This document shows positions 10,591 to 22,300 of a stretch of DNA of 64,000 bases, piece by piece; the first letter of the stretch is position 1; each line of letters opens with the position of its first letter. This DNA comes from Phaseolus vulgaris (Eukaryota; Streptophyta; Magnoliopsida; Fabales; Fabaceae). Where the stretch lies: the NCBI RefSeq assembly GCF_000499845.2, contig NC_023753.2, positions 21,669,932 through 21,733,931 of the forward strand. The letters run 5' to 3'. Under the pieces are notes generated by a model, which saw only the letters and a program-made list of their open reading frames with translations, ran no database searches and was not told the DNA's origin. A program made the translations under genes and the position numbers.

Positions 10591-10952
10591 GATGATCAAG
10601 GGTTTTGGTGATTACACCCAAGGAGAAGGTTTCCCGAAGGATGGCGCTTCTCCTCAGCTGCGTGTATCTGCACCAAGTGACCTGGTTCTCCACTGCTCCG
10701 AAACTTCTTACTTCCTGTTGCCCAGACTCGAAGGAAACGCGCCCCGCCACTTCCTTGCGAGGTGTCTAAAGACCAGACACCAGGGCTAGCTATTCATACC
10801 TAAGGAGGGGGCGTCCCGAAGGAATCCCTTAACCCCTGCTCAGGGACTAGACACCCGGATTTTAAGTTAAACCGAACGTACCTTTTGTCTTTATCTTTGG
10901 GCATGAGCATGCGCTCCTGCTACTTGCTTTGAATTTGACGCCTGCTCCCTTA
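10591..10952. other. 3' non-coding region of the minus-strand Tat element
   Basis: GC-rich and non-coding, with further inverted pairs (AGGAGAAG/CTTCTCCT near 10620-10656; TAAGG/CCTTA near 10801-10832). No ORF here carries a recognisable domain. Confidence 0.4.
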
Positions 10953-11036
10953 TCTTGGCGACGCCTCATCTTGGCGACGCCTCATCCTGGCGACGCCTCA
11001 TCCTTGCGACGCCTCATCTTGGCGACGCCTGCCTCA
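10953..11036. repeat. 16-bp minisatellite (cttggcgacgcctcat), about five copies
   Basis: Tandem copies of a 16-bp unit with core GGCGACGCC in the 3' untranslated part of the minus-strand Tat element. The same unit is amplified in that element's LTR at 13771-13898. Confidence 0.85.
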
Positions 11037-11229
11037 GGCGATGTCTTGATGTCTTTGTCTTTTGTTTCTTAATCTTTGCTCTTATACTGTGCGAGAGGGA
11101 AAAATTGAGACAAAGTTTTCTTCAACTTCCTTTTTTTACTTGGGTGACCTCATTAAAAAACCCCCAAGAGGGAAAAAGAGTGTCCCCTTTACAACTGTGT
11201 GTTTCATAACTTTCAACTGAAATAAAATT

Positions 11230-12583
11230 TTAAATTGGCCGCATTCCAGCTGCGTGGAATGGGCCCCCTTCTAGAGTCTCTAGATTGTACGAACCATTTC
11301 CCTTGACTTTGGTGACTCTGAAGGGTCCGGTCCACTTAGGAGACAACTTGTTCTCCAACTCGTAAGGATGAGCCTTCCTCATGACCAGGTCACCAACTTG
11401 GAACTATCGTAGTTTCACCTTAGAGCTATACTGATGCTCCATTCTCCTCTTCAAGGCTTCAGCCTTTATCCTCGCTTCCTCTCTGGCCTCGTCCAATAGG
11501 TCTAGATTCACCTTTCTTTCTTCGTTAGATTCTTCTGCCACAAAGCTTAGGAAACGTGGAGAAGTCTCGTGAATATCTACTGGGATCATGGCATCTGACC
11601 TGTATACTAGGCTGAAAGGCGTCTCCATGGTGGAGGATTGAAGCGTGGTGTGGTAAGCCCACACTATTCTTGGTACTTCTTCTGCCCACGCCTCTTTAGC
11701 CTTCTCAAAACCTTGTGAACACGAGGTCTGACTCCCATTGATCGTCCGAATCCCGCTCAGCAACTGAATTCATTGCCCTCACATACCTCTTACGCTGAGA
11801 GGCAGTGGTCCCTCCTCCAGAAAAGCCACCAGAAATGGTGTGCACTTCTCCATGGATCGGCATTTCATGCGCCTGATCCTCTTCTGGTACCGTTAGGGCT
11901 GTGGTCGCAGCAGGCCCAGCAAGATAATCCTTCAGGAAACCATTCTTCACAAGCTCATCCAACTGATAGCCCAGCGCCAAGCAGTTGTTGATATGGTGCC
12001 CGAACGGCTCGTGGAACTTGCACCACGACTCTTTGTGAGGTCCCAACACCTTGTTAGACTTCACCGGTGGCCTCAACCTGTCAGCTATGTTGGGCACAAC
12101 AATGAGGTCTTTTAGCTCCACCACAAAATTGTTCCTCAACGGTTTATTTCCTTCCCTTGCTGGCCTGCTTGCCCCGCTCGACCCCTGGGCTGGGGCCTCC
12201 TTGCCTCGTAGGGGCGTCTCCTCTCCTGGTTCTTCCATCCCTATGAACGTCACCTTGGGCCCAGTGAATGTGTTGGGGATCACCGTCTCCAGGATCGGCT
12301 GCGAGAACGGCGTAGAGAACTCCCTTGGTGGAGTGAAAGGTTCAGGTTCGTCTATGTCGCGTTGTTCTGTGTGGTTGCACCACCCGCGACGCAACTCCTC
12401 ATTCATGCGACACAACTCATCATTTCTCGCCTGAGACGCCACGAGATCCGCCTGCATGCGCTCTTGCTCAGCCTTCGACGCTGCCAATGCCTCCTGCAAT
12501 CCCTGCATCATGCCCATGACCTGCTGCATGGTCATCTCTTCACTCTTAGCGTGCGTCGTACCTTGCCTCGTGGATCTCATCAT
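11230..12583 (-). pseudogene. Tat-type Ty3/gypsy gag-pol with large internal deletion (minus-strand element A)
   Basis: Reads leftwards from an ATG at 12583. The Gag N-terminus is a coiled coil (VMGMMQGLQEALAASKAEQE), then a deletion removes the capsid core. Next comes the Gag C-terminus with a variant knuckle (WCKFHEPFGHHINNC, CX2HX4HX4C), then HTISGGFSGGGTTASQRK and the lead-in to protease. From about 11763 the frame is fused to the integrase C-terminus (WAEEVPRIVWAYHTT...FSLVYRSDAMIPV), which ends at 11230-11232 after a TAG at 11404-11406. Protease, RT, RNase H and the integrase core are deleted. Such an element could move only with proteins supplied in trans, and its frame is broken, so it is dead as a coding unit. 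Confidence 0.88.
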
Positions 12584-12812
12584 CTGCGGTTTCTGGAATC
12601 TCTTCTAGCGATCGCGCAACTCCAAGGGATAAAGAAATTGTTGGGAACTCGAACTCGAACGAATACGATCAAACAACAACTCAACCAAAAGCAATCGGTG
12701 AAAACTGCACCAATTTCTCAATGAACAATGGCTCTTGATATTATCTCGAGGGAACTGGGTTGGAAACTGCAACTGGAACTGAACTCTTGCAGTGGGACTG
12801 AAGTTTTAGATC

Positions 12813-12831
12813 GGCCTCACGGTGGGCGCCA
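12813..12831 (-). promoter_or_regulatory. Primer-binding site (tRNA-Lys type) of element A
   Basis: On the minus strand TGGCGCCCACCGTGAGGCC lies two bases inside the LTR end at 12834. From memory this matches the 3' end of plant tRNA-Lys with one mismatch. Confidence 0.8.
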
Positions 12832-13159
12832 AATGTTCCCGCCGGTTGACCAGGGACGTCTTTGTGCGTGGCTTATCCTCGCGAGCTAGGGCACCTTCGT
12901 TCTGTACCGTCTGTGAGTACTTGAAAAGAAGTGGACAAAGGGGCGCGCTCGCGACCGTTTGCACTCCGACGATCAAGTCAGCTAGCGAGAAACATCAAAA
13001 GGACACACCTCTGTATCGGAACACCGTGAATGGATGCTCTGAAGGTGGTGGAATAACTGAGTAACTAATGCTTTTTTCCCTTATTGCCTGTGCGTACAGT
13101 GGGTGCGCGAGCAAAACAACTAGGGTTTGTGTTAAACTGAAACTCGATCCCTGTCTCAA

Positions 13160-13265
13160 ACGTCTAAAGCATTTAAAGCGTCTTAAAGCGCATTTAAAGC
13201 GTATAAAAACATTCAACGCGTTTAAAACGTTTAAAGCATTTATAGCGCTTTAAAGCGTTCGAAAC
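13160..13265. repeat. Short interspersed TTTAAAGCG motif cluster in LTR
   Basis: About eight near-copies of (T)TTAAAGCGT within about 105 bp, irregularly spaced at 10-14 bp. The cluster is on the upstream side of the conserved LTR box, so it may lie in the promoter part of the LTR; a role is inferred only. Confidence 0.65.
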
Positions 13266-13770
13266 GTAAACTAAATTAATGCGTACTTTAGCGAACTTTC
13301 AGGAAAACATTGATGTTTCAGTGCTTACTTCCACGTGTTCTTCTGACTTGATCGCTATTCTCTGTGGAGGGCCTTACAGCGTCGTAACCCAACTTAGGGA
13401 TAATCCATCGTGTAAGTTCTCCTTTCTCGAAGTGCATCTGGCGCAAAGGGGGTGACTTTCTGGGTGCAAACTCATGCGCCCCAACCTCTAGTCACTCGCC
13501 CTGGGAGTGTATCTACCTTTCTCTCGTACCATGCACGTGGTTCTCCCCTGGGCGTGGCCCTCTCATGGGTCGTATCTGTCCCAGGGTCTCCCAGCGATGG
13601 CGTGGGTACTTCACGAGTCAGGTTACCCCTTACTGGTACTAGAACTATGGCCTTGAAGCCACCTTTCTCTTCTCTTTATTACCGTTCTGAGGTACTAAGG
13701 CCTCTCGCGGTGTCGCCCCCTCCACGGTCTTTTCTACCCATGAGTATCAGGGGGTGACGCCGTCGATGCC

Positions 13771-13898
13771 CTAACCTGGCGACGCCTCATCTTGGCGACG
13801 CCCTAACCTGGCGACGCCTCATCTTGGAGACGCCTTAACCTGGCGTCGCCTCATCTTGGCGACGCCTACACCTGGCGACGCCTCATCCTGGCGACGCC
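13771..13898. repeat. 16-bp minisatellite in LTR, eight copies as alternating dimers
   Basis: Eight 16-bp copies alternate between ctaacctggcgacgcc and tcatcttggcgacgcc, a 32-bp higher-order unit. It sits in the LTR of element A about 100 bp inside its start and is the same family as 10953-11036. Confidence 0.88.
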
Positions 13899-14000
13899 TT
13901 AAGCGGTCAACCTGTTGACTTTCTTCCCTTGGGCCCCATTGAGGGGTCCCAATATACGTTGACTTTGACTTTGGTCAACGCCTAGGGACGGGACGGTACA

Positions 14001-15245
14001 ATTTCTAGTTAAATTTAAGAATCAAACTCAATAATCTATTGATCAGGTAGAATCTAGCAATAAACACAAAATGAAAAAACGAATATTAACTAGAAACAAA
14101 GTACTATTTATAAATATCACCAAAATACATCTGAGTTCGAAAAATATTACATTCAATCCCAAGAAGGAAGTTAATTATTCATGATAGCCATTACAAACAT
14201 TAAGATTAGATGGAAAGGAAAGGAAAATATGGAGAGATGTTTCTTCTCTTTAAATTTTTAGGATTGCTAAAAATTCCCTTCTTTCTTATTTTTTATGTGT
14301 GTTAAACCCTGTTCGACATTTGGAATAGTGAATTCTTTCTTTAGCTAACCAAATTTTGCTTGAACTAGAGGAATGCCTATCCTGAAGAATTTTTTTTCAC
14401 TATAGTGAGTCATGTCGCACTTATGTGAGAATTATGATGGACAACACTCATTCTTTGGACAATTGTCCCTTGAGCGAGTACAATTTTTTCTTGAGCAAGC
14501 TTACCCTGCAATAATTCTTTGTCTTTGGATAATTCTCGTCTAAGCGAAACATTCTTGCTTGAACGAGTTATGGCTTGAGAAATTCAACATTAAAGCTCCT
14601 ATTTTTTATCTTCTAATGTTTCCTTTCATGCATCTTCCAATCATTCCCTTTCTCCCTCCTTAGTTACCTGAAATTTATACAAAATTTGGATTAAATGACT
14701 TCATTTGATTCATGATTAAAAACATATATTTAGATTCAATAATTATCAAATTATGGGTGATTACTATCTTCAAACAACTAAAAACCTAAAAATAATCAAA
14801 TTTTCTTATGTAAATTTACTAAAATTGACACTTGTCCCTTTTTACTTAGCTTTGACTAGTTATTTATCAGTTTCTTCATAATTTTTTTGCCCCATTAATT
14901 TATGGGTTGCTAAATTTGAAGATTTTGCAAGCTTTCTCATTCCAATCAACAGAAACATTGAGTTCGACCTGCTTTTCAAAACCATGATAATACACAGATA
15001 AAATCAAGTTAGGTAAAATTTTCAATTAACAAAAAGATATAATTTTATCAAGTTAGGTCAAATTTTCAATAAATAAAAAGGATATAATTTTATCAAGTTA
15101 GGTCAATTTTTCAATTAAAAAAAAAGATATAATTTTATATCATATTAATTAAAGATAACAATAAAAAAAATAAACTTAAATTTTATACTTTGAAATTCAT
15201 TTATCTTTAAAATATTTTAGCTAGATTTCAAATTTTCTCTATCTA
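14001..15245. other. AT-rich spacer with a tandem repeat of about 56 bp
   Basis: No gene is recognised. At about 15005-15140 a unit atcaagttaggtcaattttt + aattaa...aaaagatataatttt is repeated three times with small indels. The rest is AT-rich without identifiable ends. Confidence 0.55.
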
Positions 15246-16681
15246 AGGGTGGACAAAAATCCAAATTACAAAATCCAATCCATAATTATCCATATCCATA
15301 TTAGTTTTAATCCATTTAAATGGATTTATTTTAAATCCAAATTCAAATTTTTGGATTTTAAATCCAATCAATTTAATTGCATATGGATTATATATAGATT
15401 GGATACGTTTTTGGATTATCCAAATTGCATTTTGGGATGGATTTTGACTTGCCCCGATCCAAGTTAAGCCAAGACAATCCAACCGATGTCGAGCCGAGCG
15501 GACCCGAGCCGATGTCTAACCGAGCAGTCCCAAGCCGATATCGAGCCGAGCGGGCCCGAGCCGAGCGTGCCCGGGCCGTTGTCGAGCTGAGCATTCCCGA
15601 GTCGATGTCGAGCTGAGCTGGCCCGAACCGATGTCAAGCCGAGCTGGCCCGGTTCGATATCGAGTCAAGCAAGCCCGGGCTGATGTCGAGCCGAACGGGC
15701 CAGGCCAATGTCGAGTTGAGCAAGCCCGGGTCGATGTCAAGCCGAATGGGCCTGGGCCAATGCCGAGTCTCCCGAGCCCGAGCCGATGTCGAGTGGAGTG
15801 GGCCCGGGCCGATGTCAAGTCGAGCGGGCTCGGGCCTATGTCGAATCATCCAGGCCCGAGCCATTGTCGAGTCATCGGAGCCGATGTCGAGTCTTCTGGG
15901 CCCAGGCTGATGTTGAATTGTCTGGGCCGGGGCCGATGTCGAGCTGAACGGGCTCGTGCTGATGTCAAGTGGAGCGGGCCTGCGTCTATGTCGAGTCGAT
16001 TGGGCCCTAGCCAATGTCGAGCCAAGCGGGCCCGAGCCAATGTTAAGTCGAGCGGGTCCGAGTCGATGTCGAGTTGTCCGAGCCCAGACCATTGTCAAGT
16101 CGTCTGGGCCCAAACCGATGTTGAGTCGTCTGGGCCCAAACCGATGTTGAGTCGTCCGGGCCCGGACTGATGTCGAGTCGTCCAAGCCCGGACCGATGCG
16201 AGTCGTCCGGGTTCGGATCGATGTCGAGTCATCCGGGCTCGAGCCGATGTCGAGTGGAGCGGGCCCGGGTCGATTTTGAGTCGATTGGGCCCTGACTAAT
16301 GTCGAGTTGATTGAGCCCTGGCTAATGTCGAGTCGAGCGTGCCCGGGTCGATGTCGAGTCGAACGGGCTCGGGCTGATGTCGAGTCGTCCGGGTCCGGGC
16401 CGATGTCGAACCTAGTTGGTCCACATTCAGGTTGAGTCGGCTTAGGCCCGGTTCGAGCCAAATTAGTTTGTGTCCATATCAAAATGGATTTAATGTAATT
16501 GACAAAGTGGATTTAATCTAATTAACAAAATGGATTGAATCTAGATTTAATCAACTTTAAATAGATTTAAAAAAAATCCATTTAAATTGATCTAGTTAAA
16601 ATGGATATGAATTTGAAATCAATCCATTTATTTGGATTTGGATTTAGATTGGATTTGAAAAATCCAATCTATGACGACCCT
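15246..16681. mobile_element. MITE-like element with a GC-rich minisatellite core
   Basis: The left end (agggtggacaaaaatcc, 15246) and the inverted right end (agggtcgtcatagattgg, ending about 16681) form a weak terminal inverted repeat. Both flanks are AT-rich arms full of aatccatttaaatgg-type words, also inverted relative to each other. A possible degenerate TSD (tctatct / tctatcc) is offset by two bases. The centre is replaced by the 26-bp array described next. The ends are plausible, but the superfamily cannot be settled from sequence alone. Confidence 0.5.
15484..16411. repeat. 26-bp GC-rich minisatellite, about 35 copies
   Basis: The unit is approximately gatgtcgagccgagcgggcc + cgagcc (26 bp), with point changes and occasional 15-bp or 25-bp partial units. 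Most copies have GGGCCC at the centre. Because 26 is not a multiple of 3, each frame cycles through all three registers every 78 bp. That keeps both strands open and yields spurious ORFs of up to 282 aa (15634-16482, minus). None has protein-like composition beyond the repeat. Confidence 0.93.
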
Positions 16682-17113
16682 AGTTCTATCCATTTTTTAA
16701 TAAAATAATGACCTAATAATTTGTTATGACCCAATTATCTCATGGATTTTATATATTATTTCATTTATTTCCCGTCAAATTGATCTATCGATTTTCTATT
16801 GAATCGATGTATCAAATTTTCACCGAATCGATTCACTAATTTTTCATTCATTCAATAATTAATTTTCATATAATATCTATCACTATACATCACTAGGCTT
16901 CACCCACCTAAGTTGCGGATTCCACTCCAAATATTCACCACCTCTTTCTTTAGCCTTTTCCTTCTTCAATAACTTTTCTTCCTTTTCCTTTAAGGCTCGT
17001 AAAACTATTATTATAGCAAGTCACATCATCATCAAAATTGAAGGTGCGTTTGATACCTGGTTTCCAAGTCTATCAGACAACCTTTTTCTACTTCACATGC
17101 CCGCAACAACAAG
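16682..17113. other. Spacer, possibly LINE 5' UTR
   Basis: AT-rich, then pyrimidine-rich (about 16930-17000) DNA before the first LINE ORF1 sequence. No independent feature; the LINE 5' end cannot be fixed. Confidence 0.4.
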
Positions 17114-18961
17114 TTGGAATTGTTGCATTATAGGACAAATGATACCAAGAGAGAGCTTCGAGGTTGCGAGAGAGACAGTGAGAGAGACCATGAGAGAGCT
17201 TCGAGGGACGTTATCTTTAGGAGGGAGGAGAGCCAAAGGAGATTAGTAGGCAACAAGCAACGCCATTCCTCAAGTAACATTTACTCTTTCTTTTTTTCTA
17301 ATTTTCCGAATAGTCATAGAGAGCTCGATATGCTCAAGATTTTCTAGAAGTGGGCAAGGGTGAAAGAAGTGTTCATATCACAAAGGCGTAACAGGTGGGG
17401 TAGAAGGTTTGGTTTTGTGTGTTTTTTTAGGTGGTGAATGAGGTAAGGCTGGAGAAGGAGTTAGACCAAATCTGTATATAATATGAAGCTTTACGTTAAT
17501 GTTCCTAGATATAAAAGGAATGCTTGTTCTGAAGCTCCTGGCCATGTCAAAGAGGCAAGAAGAAAACCTCATCCAGCTTCTATCTTGAACAGAGTGGAGG
17601 AGAGGTGGAAGAAAAAGAAGGGAAAAGAGGTTTGGAAGAGTAATACAAGAAAGCAATCCTATGCAGAGGTTGTGAGAAGCTCCCCAAAGGAGAAGTGGAA
17701 CGAACCCGTAGTTGAAACGAAGCAACATGTTCTTCCATGGATGGTCAATAGCATAGTTGGTCATATGTATCATGATCTTACCTTTAACCAGCTGTGTGAA
17801 GAGTTTTTTAAGAAAGGGATGGGTATGGTTAGAGTGAGATACTTGGGGGACAACTTAGCCTTGTTAACCCCATTGGAAGGTGATCGAATGGAGGAGTTAA
17901 TTAGGCTCAATAAAGATTGGTTTGATAGATTTTTTGAGATTATAAATCCCCGGTCAAAATCCTTTGTAGTTGGTCATAAAATAGTATGGGCTAGATCTTA
18001 TGGTTTGCCCATCTCTTTATGGAGTAAGGATTATTTCGCTAAAGTGGTTGGAGATGTGGCTTCCTTGGTAGCTATTGATGAAACCACAGAGGCATGGGAT
18101 CTAGAATATGCAAGGATTCAAGTGAGGCTTCATAAGTCTGTTAGTGCAAGGATCTTTAAGTATTATAGAATTAATGATTAGGTTTACCATATTTCCTTAG
18201 AAGATGAAGTCCTTGGGCAAGGAGGAAATCCATGCAAAAGTTTATACAAAAGCTATGCTTCCTCTGCTAGTATTTTATCCAAGGATTCTATTGTAGAAGA
18301 AACGCTACTCTCGGTGAAAGTTAGCAATGACGGAGATGGTAACGACGGAGGGATGCGATGGAGGGAGGAAGATCACAAAGGGGGATATCCAAGAGCATTT
18401 AATGAAAGCGATAAAAGGGGGGCTATGTGAGGAATGTTTGTCTAGGCATGGTAAGGATGAGCAGGAGAAAGGTGGGCTGCCTTGCACCAAAGAGGATTTA
18501 CGTGTGCAGGTTAACTCTGCTGATGTGGCAACTTTTCTTATCCACGGAAATTCAACTCTGGGTGCTTGTTGGTCCAAATGGATTTGAATAACCTAATTGA
18601 ATCCTCCTTTGGCAACTCAGCTTGGCCCAATTCGGGAGAGGCCCATCTTTGGAATAAGGAAGCCCAAACCAAATCGTGCGACATGGGGAACCAGCTAGGG
18701 GGTCTCTTTTGTGGCAGTGAAGGAGGATTAGATGCAGGAGTCTGTAGTGCAAAGGAACATTGGTGTCACGAAGGAGAATCCCAGATAGCGAATGAACCTT
18801 TGAAATCTCAATCGGAGAGGGAGGTGGAGCGACACCAGGAGTCACTTATTGTGGGCGGAGGTCGGGAAACCTTTGTATCTCTAGCAATGGAAGAGGGCCC
18901 TCAAACCAGTCTCATCAATTGCGGATTTGGCGATGAAGACGATAGAAGGGTTGAAACTTAA
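17114..18961 (+). pseudogene. LINE ORF1 (RRM + DUF4283), degenerate
   Basis: ORF1 of a plant L1-type LINE, expected to bind the element RNA. An RRM is readable across lesions: IYSFFFSNFP (RNP2-like, about 17278-17308), then WARVKEVFISQRR and GRRFGFV (RNP1-like, about 17395-17420), then LYVNVPRYKR near 17486-17515. A TAG interrupts at 17345-17347 and a frameshift follows near 17430. The next open segment (17483-18181) contains a DUF4283-type domain at residues of roughly 85-220. Its C-terminus decays through two further frames to about 18961. The region just after (18962-19377) is non-coding or too decayed to read. Confidence 0.85.
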
Positions 18962-19377
18962 CTAGATTTGGGGCATAAGCTGGATGGGAGCCGTGGAGCA
19001 TGCGTGGAGGATAATCTCATTACCCCAATGCGGGTACGTAATTTGTGTGCTTTGTGGGAATTAGGGGAGACAAGCAAGTGTCCGAAGTAGAGATCAAAAT
19101 GAGGAATTGGGTCCTTGCACTACAAAAAGAACTAGTCATTTAGGGTAAGTATCAACTCAAATGTTATCTTTGATGGCGACATTTCGAAGTGTAATAACAA
19201 GCTACTGGTGGGTGGGAATATAGACGACTCATCTGATATGTGGGAGTTCGGTAAAAATTTAGGGATGTATTGTTCTGGGGATGAGGAGGAGGTAGTCAAG
19301 GAGTTTGAACGTATGGAAGAAAGGGATAAGGAGACTATGAATCAATTTAAGGAGGGGGACCACCACGGGTACCTATG

Positions 19378-22300
19378 ATTATTGTCAGTCTTAATATAAG
19401 AGGGTTCGGAGGGGGGGAGGGGTACTAAAGCAAATTATATTAGGCAAATTATCGCTAATGAGGGTGTGGACTTATTATGTTTACAAGAGGTAAAAGCATC
19501 TGTCCTTTCAAATGCTAGATGTTTTTCACTGTGGGGAGATAGTAATGTCGGATGACTACATAATGAAGGTGAAAGTGGCGCGGGGAGTACGTTAACTATG
19601 TGGCACAAAGAAGCTTTTTGCTATGATAGTCATATGGTGGGAAAGGGTTACATAACAATCTTTGGCCAGCATATTAAGTCTAAGTCTAAATGTGCTATGA
19701 TCAACGTGTATGCAGCATGCAACTTGAATGACAAAGGTGTTCTTTGGGAAAATTTGTCGAGCGTTAAAAATGCACATCCGAATCTAGCTTGGTGTTTCTG
19801 TGGTGATTTCAATGTTGTTAGAGATGAAAATGAAAGGAAATGTGCTAGTACTAGGGGTAGCTAGAAAAAGGAAAATAGTGGTTTTAATAGCTTTATCGAG
19901 GAGAACAATCTGGTAGAGCTACCAACAGTTAGTAAGAAGTACACTTAATACAAAGCAAATGGTTCAACAAAGAGAGACTAGATAGAGTGTTTGTTTGTGA
20001 TGATTGGCTCCTAAAATGGCCCATGTGCAAACAATATATCCAACAAATAGTGGTTTCGGACCATTATGCTATAGTTGTGAAGTCTTTGGTCAACGACTAG
20101 AGCCCAAAGCCTTTCAGGACTATTGATACATGGTGTATGGAGCCTGGGTTCAAGGAATTGGTGCAGGATAAATGGAACTCGTATTGTGTAAAAGGGGATA
20201 GTATTTCCAAACTCAAAGATAAGCTAGAAATCCTGAAGGCAGATCTTAAAGTGTGGAATCGAGAGGTGTTTGGTTGCTTGGATACAAACAAGAAAATGAT
20301 CCTGAAGGAAATTGAGGATCTTGACATCAAAGATGACAAAAATCTTCTCGATGATACTACTAAATTGAGAAGACTGGATCTCATTAGCCAATTGAAGATG
20401 ACTGGTAATAAGATTGAGTCTCTTTGTAGACAAAAAGCTAGAACGAAGTGGCTTAAGCATGGAGACTCAAATTCTAAGTACTATCCTTCAGTACTTAGAT
20501 GGAGAAGACTTAGAATTGAGGTTAAGGGAGTAGAGGTAGGAAACCAATGGTGTGAGGATCCTGAAGTTGTTCGCAGGGAAGCCAAAAAGCTTTTTGAAGA
20601 TAGATTCCAAGCATCCCCTGATTTCGGGGTTAGGCTTGATGCTGTTGATTTTAAGACTGTCGAAGGAGGATAGTTCAAGCCTGATCTCGAACATCTCAGA
20701 GGAAGAAATAAGGGATGCGGTTTGGCAGAGTGAAGGCTCAAAAAGCCCTGGTTCGGATGCGTTCAATTTCACTTTTATTAAAAATAGCTGGGGTACTCTT
20801 AAGCAGGATGTAGTTGATGTCGTGCTTCATTTCCAAGATTCGGGGTGCATTCCTAAAGGATGTAATGCTTCCTTTATAGCCTTAGTACCTAAAGTAAGAG
20901 ATCCCTCTAAGCTTGATCAATACAGGCCAATCTCACTCGTGGGAGCCATCTATAAGATCATTACTAAGGTTTTATCAAGCCGTATTAAGAGAGTTCTGCC
21001 TACGATTATTGATGTTAGTCAATCGGACTTTCTAAAAGGTAGAGGAATGTTAGATAGTGTCCTTGTGGCTAATGAGGTTGTTGAGGAATTGAAAAGGTAC
21101 ATGAGGAGTGGCTTGTGCTTGAAGGTGGACTATGAAAAGGCTTAGGACTCAGTAAGGTGGGGCTTTCTTCTTCATATGCTTCACAGACTTGGCTTTTACA
21201 GTAGATGGATTAAGTGGGTCAAATGGTGCTTGGAGTCTGCTTCGGTGTCGGTATTGGTCAATGGAAGTCCTACGTTAGAATTTAAACCCACTATAGGGTT
21301 GAGGCAGGGAGATCCTCTAGCCCCATTTCTTTTTCTTATTGTTGCTGAAGGGTTGGATGGGCTAGTAAGGCAAGTGCTCAAGATGAACTTACTTAAAGGT
21401 GTGAAGGTAGGGAGGGAAGAGGTTGAAGCTTGCATGCTTCAATTTGCTGATGAGACCTTGTTTATTTTTGAAGATTCTATAATAATGTGTTTGCTATCAA
21501 AGCAATCCTGATGTGTTATGAGATTGCATCAAGGCTGAAAATCAACTTCCATAAATTAAAATTGGCTGGAGTAAATGTTGAAAGTAGCTCCATTGGAGTC
21601 TATGCAAAAACTTTAAATTGTACTTTGATGAGGGTACCTTTTAAGTATATGGGTATCGAAGTAGGAGGAAAACCAAGAAAGAAGCAATTTTCGAAGCCAA
21701 TTTTAAATAAGTTACGCGACAAGCTGTGTGTTTGGAATGAAAGATTCATGTCGTTGGCAGGAAGGATTTGCTTAATTAAATCGATATTAACAGTCGTTCC
21801 TCTCTTCTACTTATCCTTTTTTAAAGCTCCAACAACGATTTATAATAGTATTATTAGCATCCAAAGGAGATTCCTTTGGGCATGGGGAAAGGATAAAAGA
21901 TATATTCCATGGTTTAGTTGGGATAATGTATGCAAATCTTTGGAGGAAGGAGGGTTGGGTATTAAAGACGTAAGATTGTTCAATAGTGTTCTACTAGCAA
22001 AATGGAAATGGCGGTTAATGAGTGGTGAACAAGGAAAGTGTAAAGACATTCTAGTTTCGAAATATGGATTGGAACCAGGCCGAAGAGGTATCCAGGTGAA
22101 TCACCAGTCTTGGTGGTGGCAAGATCTATCCAAAGTCTGCGGTGAGGGGGAAGAAGCAGGGTGATTCTAAGAAGTTTTACAATGGAGAATAGGTTTCGGG
22201 GATAGAGCTAGATTTTGGAAGGATAGGTGGCAAGGTAGGGATAATCTCATGTCCTTGTATCCCAGAATGTATTCAATGTCCTTGGATCAGGGGAAGACTG

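Larger units (their letters stand above)
12834..14000 (-). mobile_element. 5' LTR of element A (1,167 bp)
   Basis: On the minus strand it starts TGTACCGTCCCG (plus end at 14000) and ends CCGGCGGGAACA (plus start at 12834), next to a 2-nt spacer and the PBS. It contains the box shared by all LTRs of this type here (actccgacgatcaagtcag, 12963-12981), a cluster of TTTAAAGCG words at 13160-13265, and a 16-bp minisatellite near its 5' end. No matching 3' LTR is visible to the left; the element stops near 9440 without one. Hence no TSD can be given. Confidence 0.82.

Noticed and set aside
10953..13898. CRISPR-like arrays among the short repeats
   Set aside because: Repeats are contiguous tandem units without unique spacers, in a plant nuclear retrotransposon context.
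15634..16482. A 282-codon open frame (minus) and several overlapping frames on both strands in the GC-rich region
   Set aside because: They result from the 26-bp repeat, whose period is not a multiple of three, so the same open text is read in every register. There is no start context or domain.
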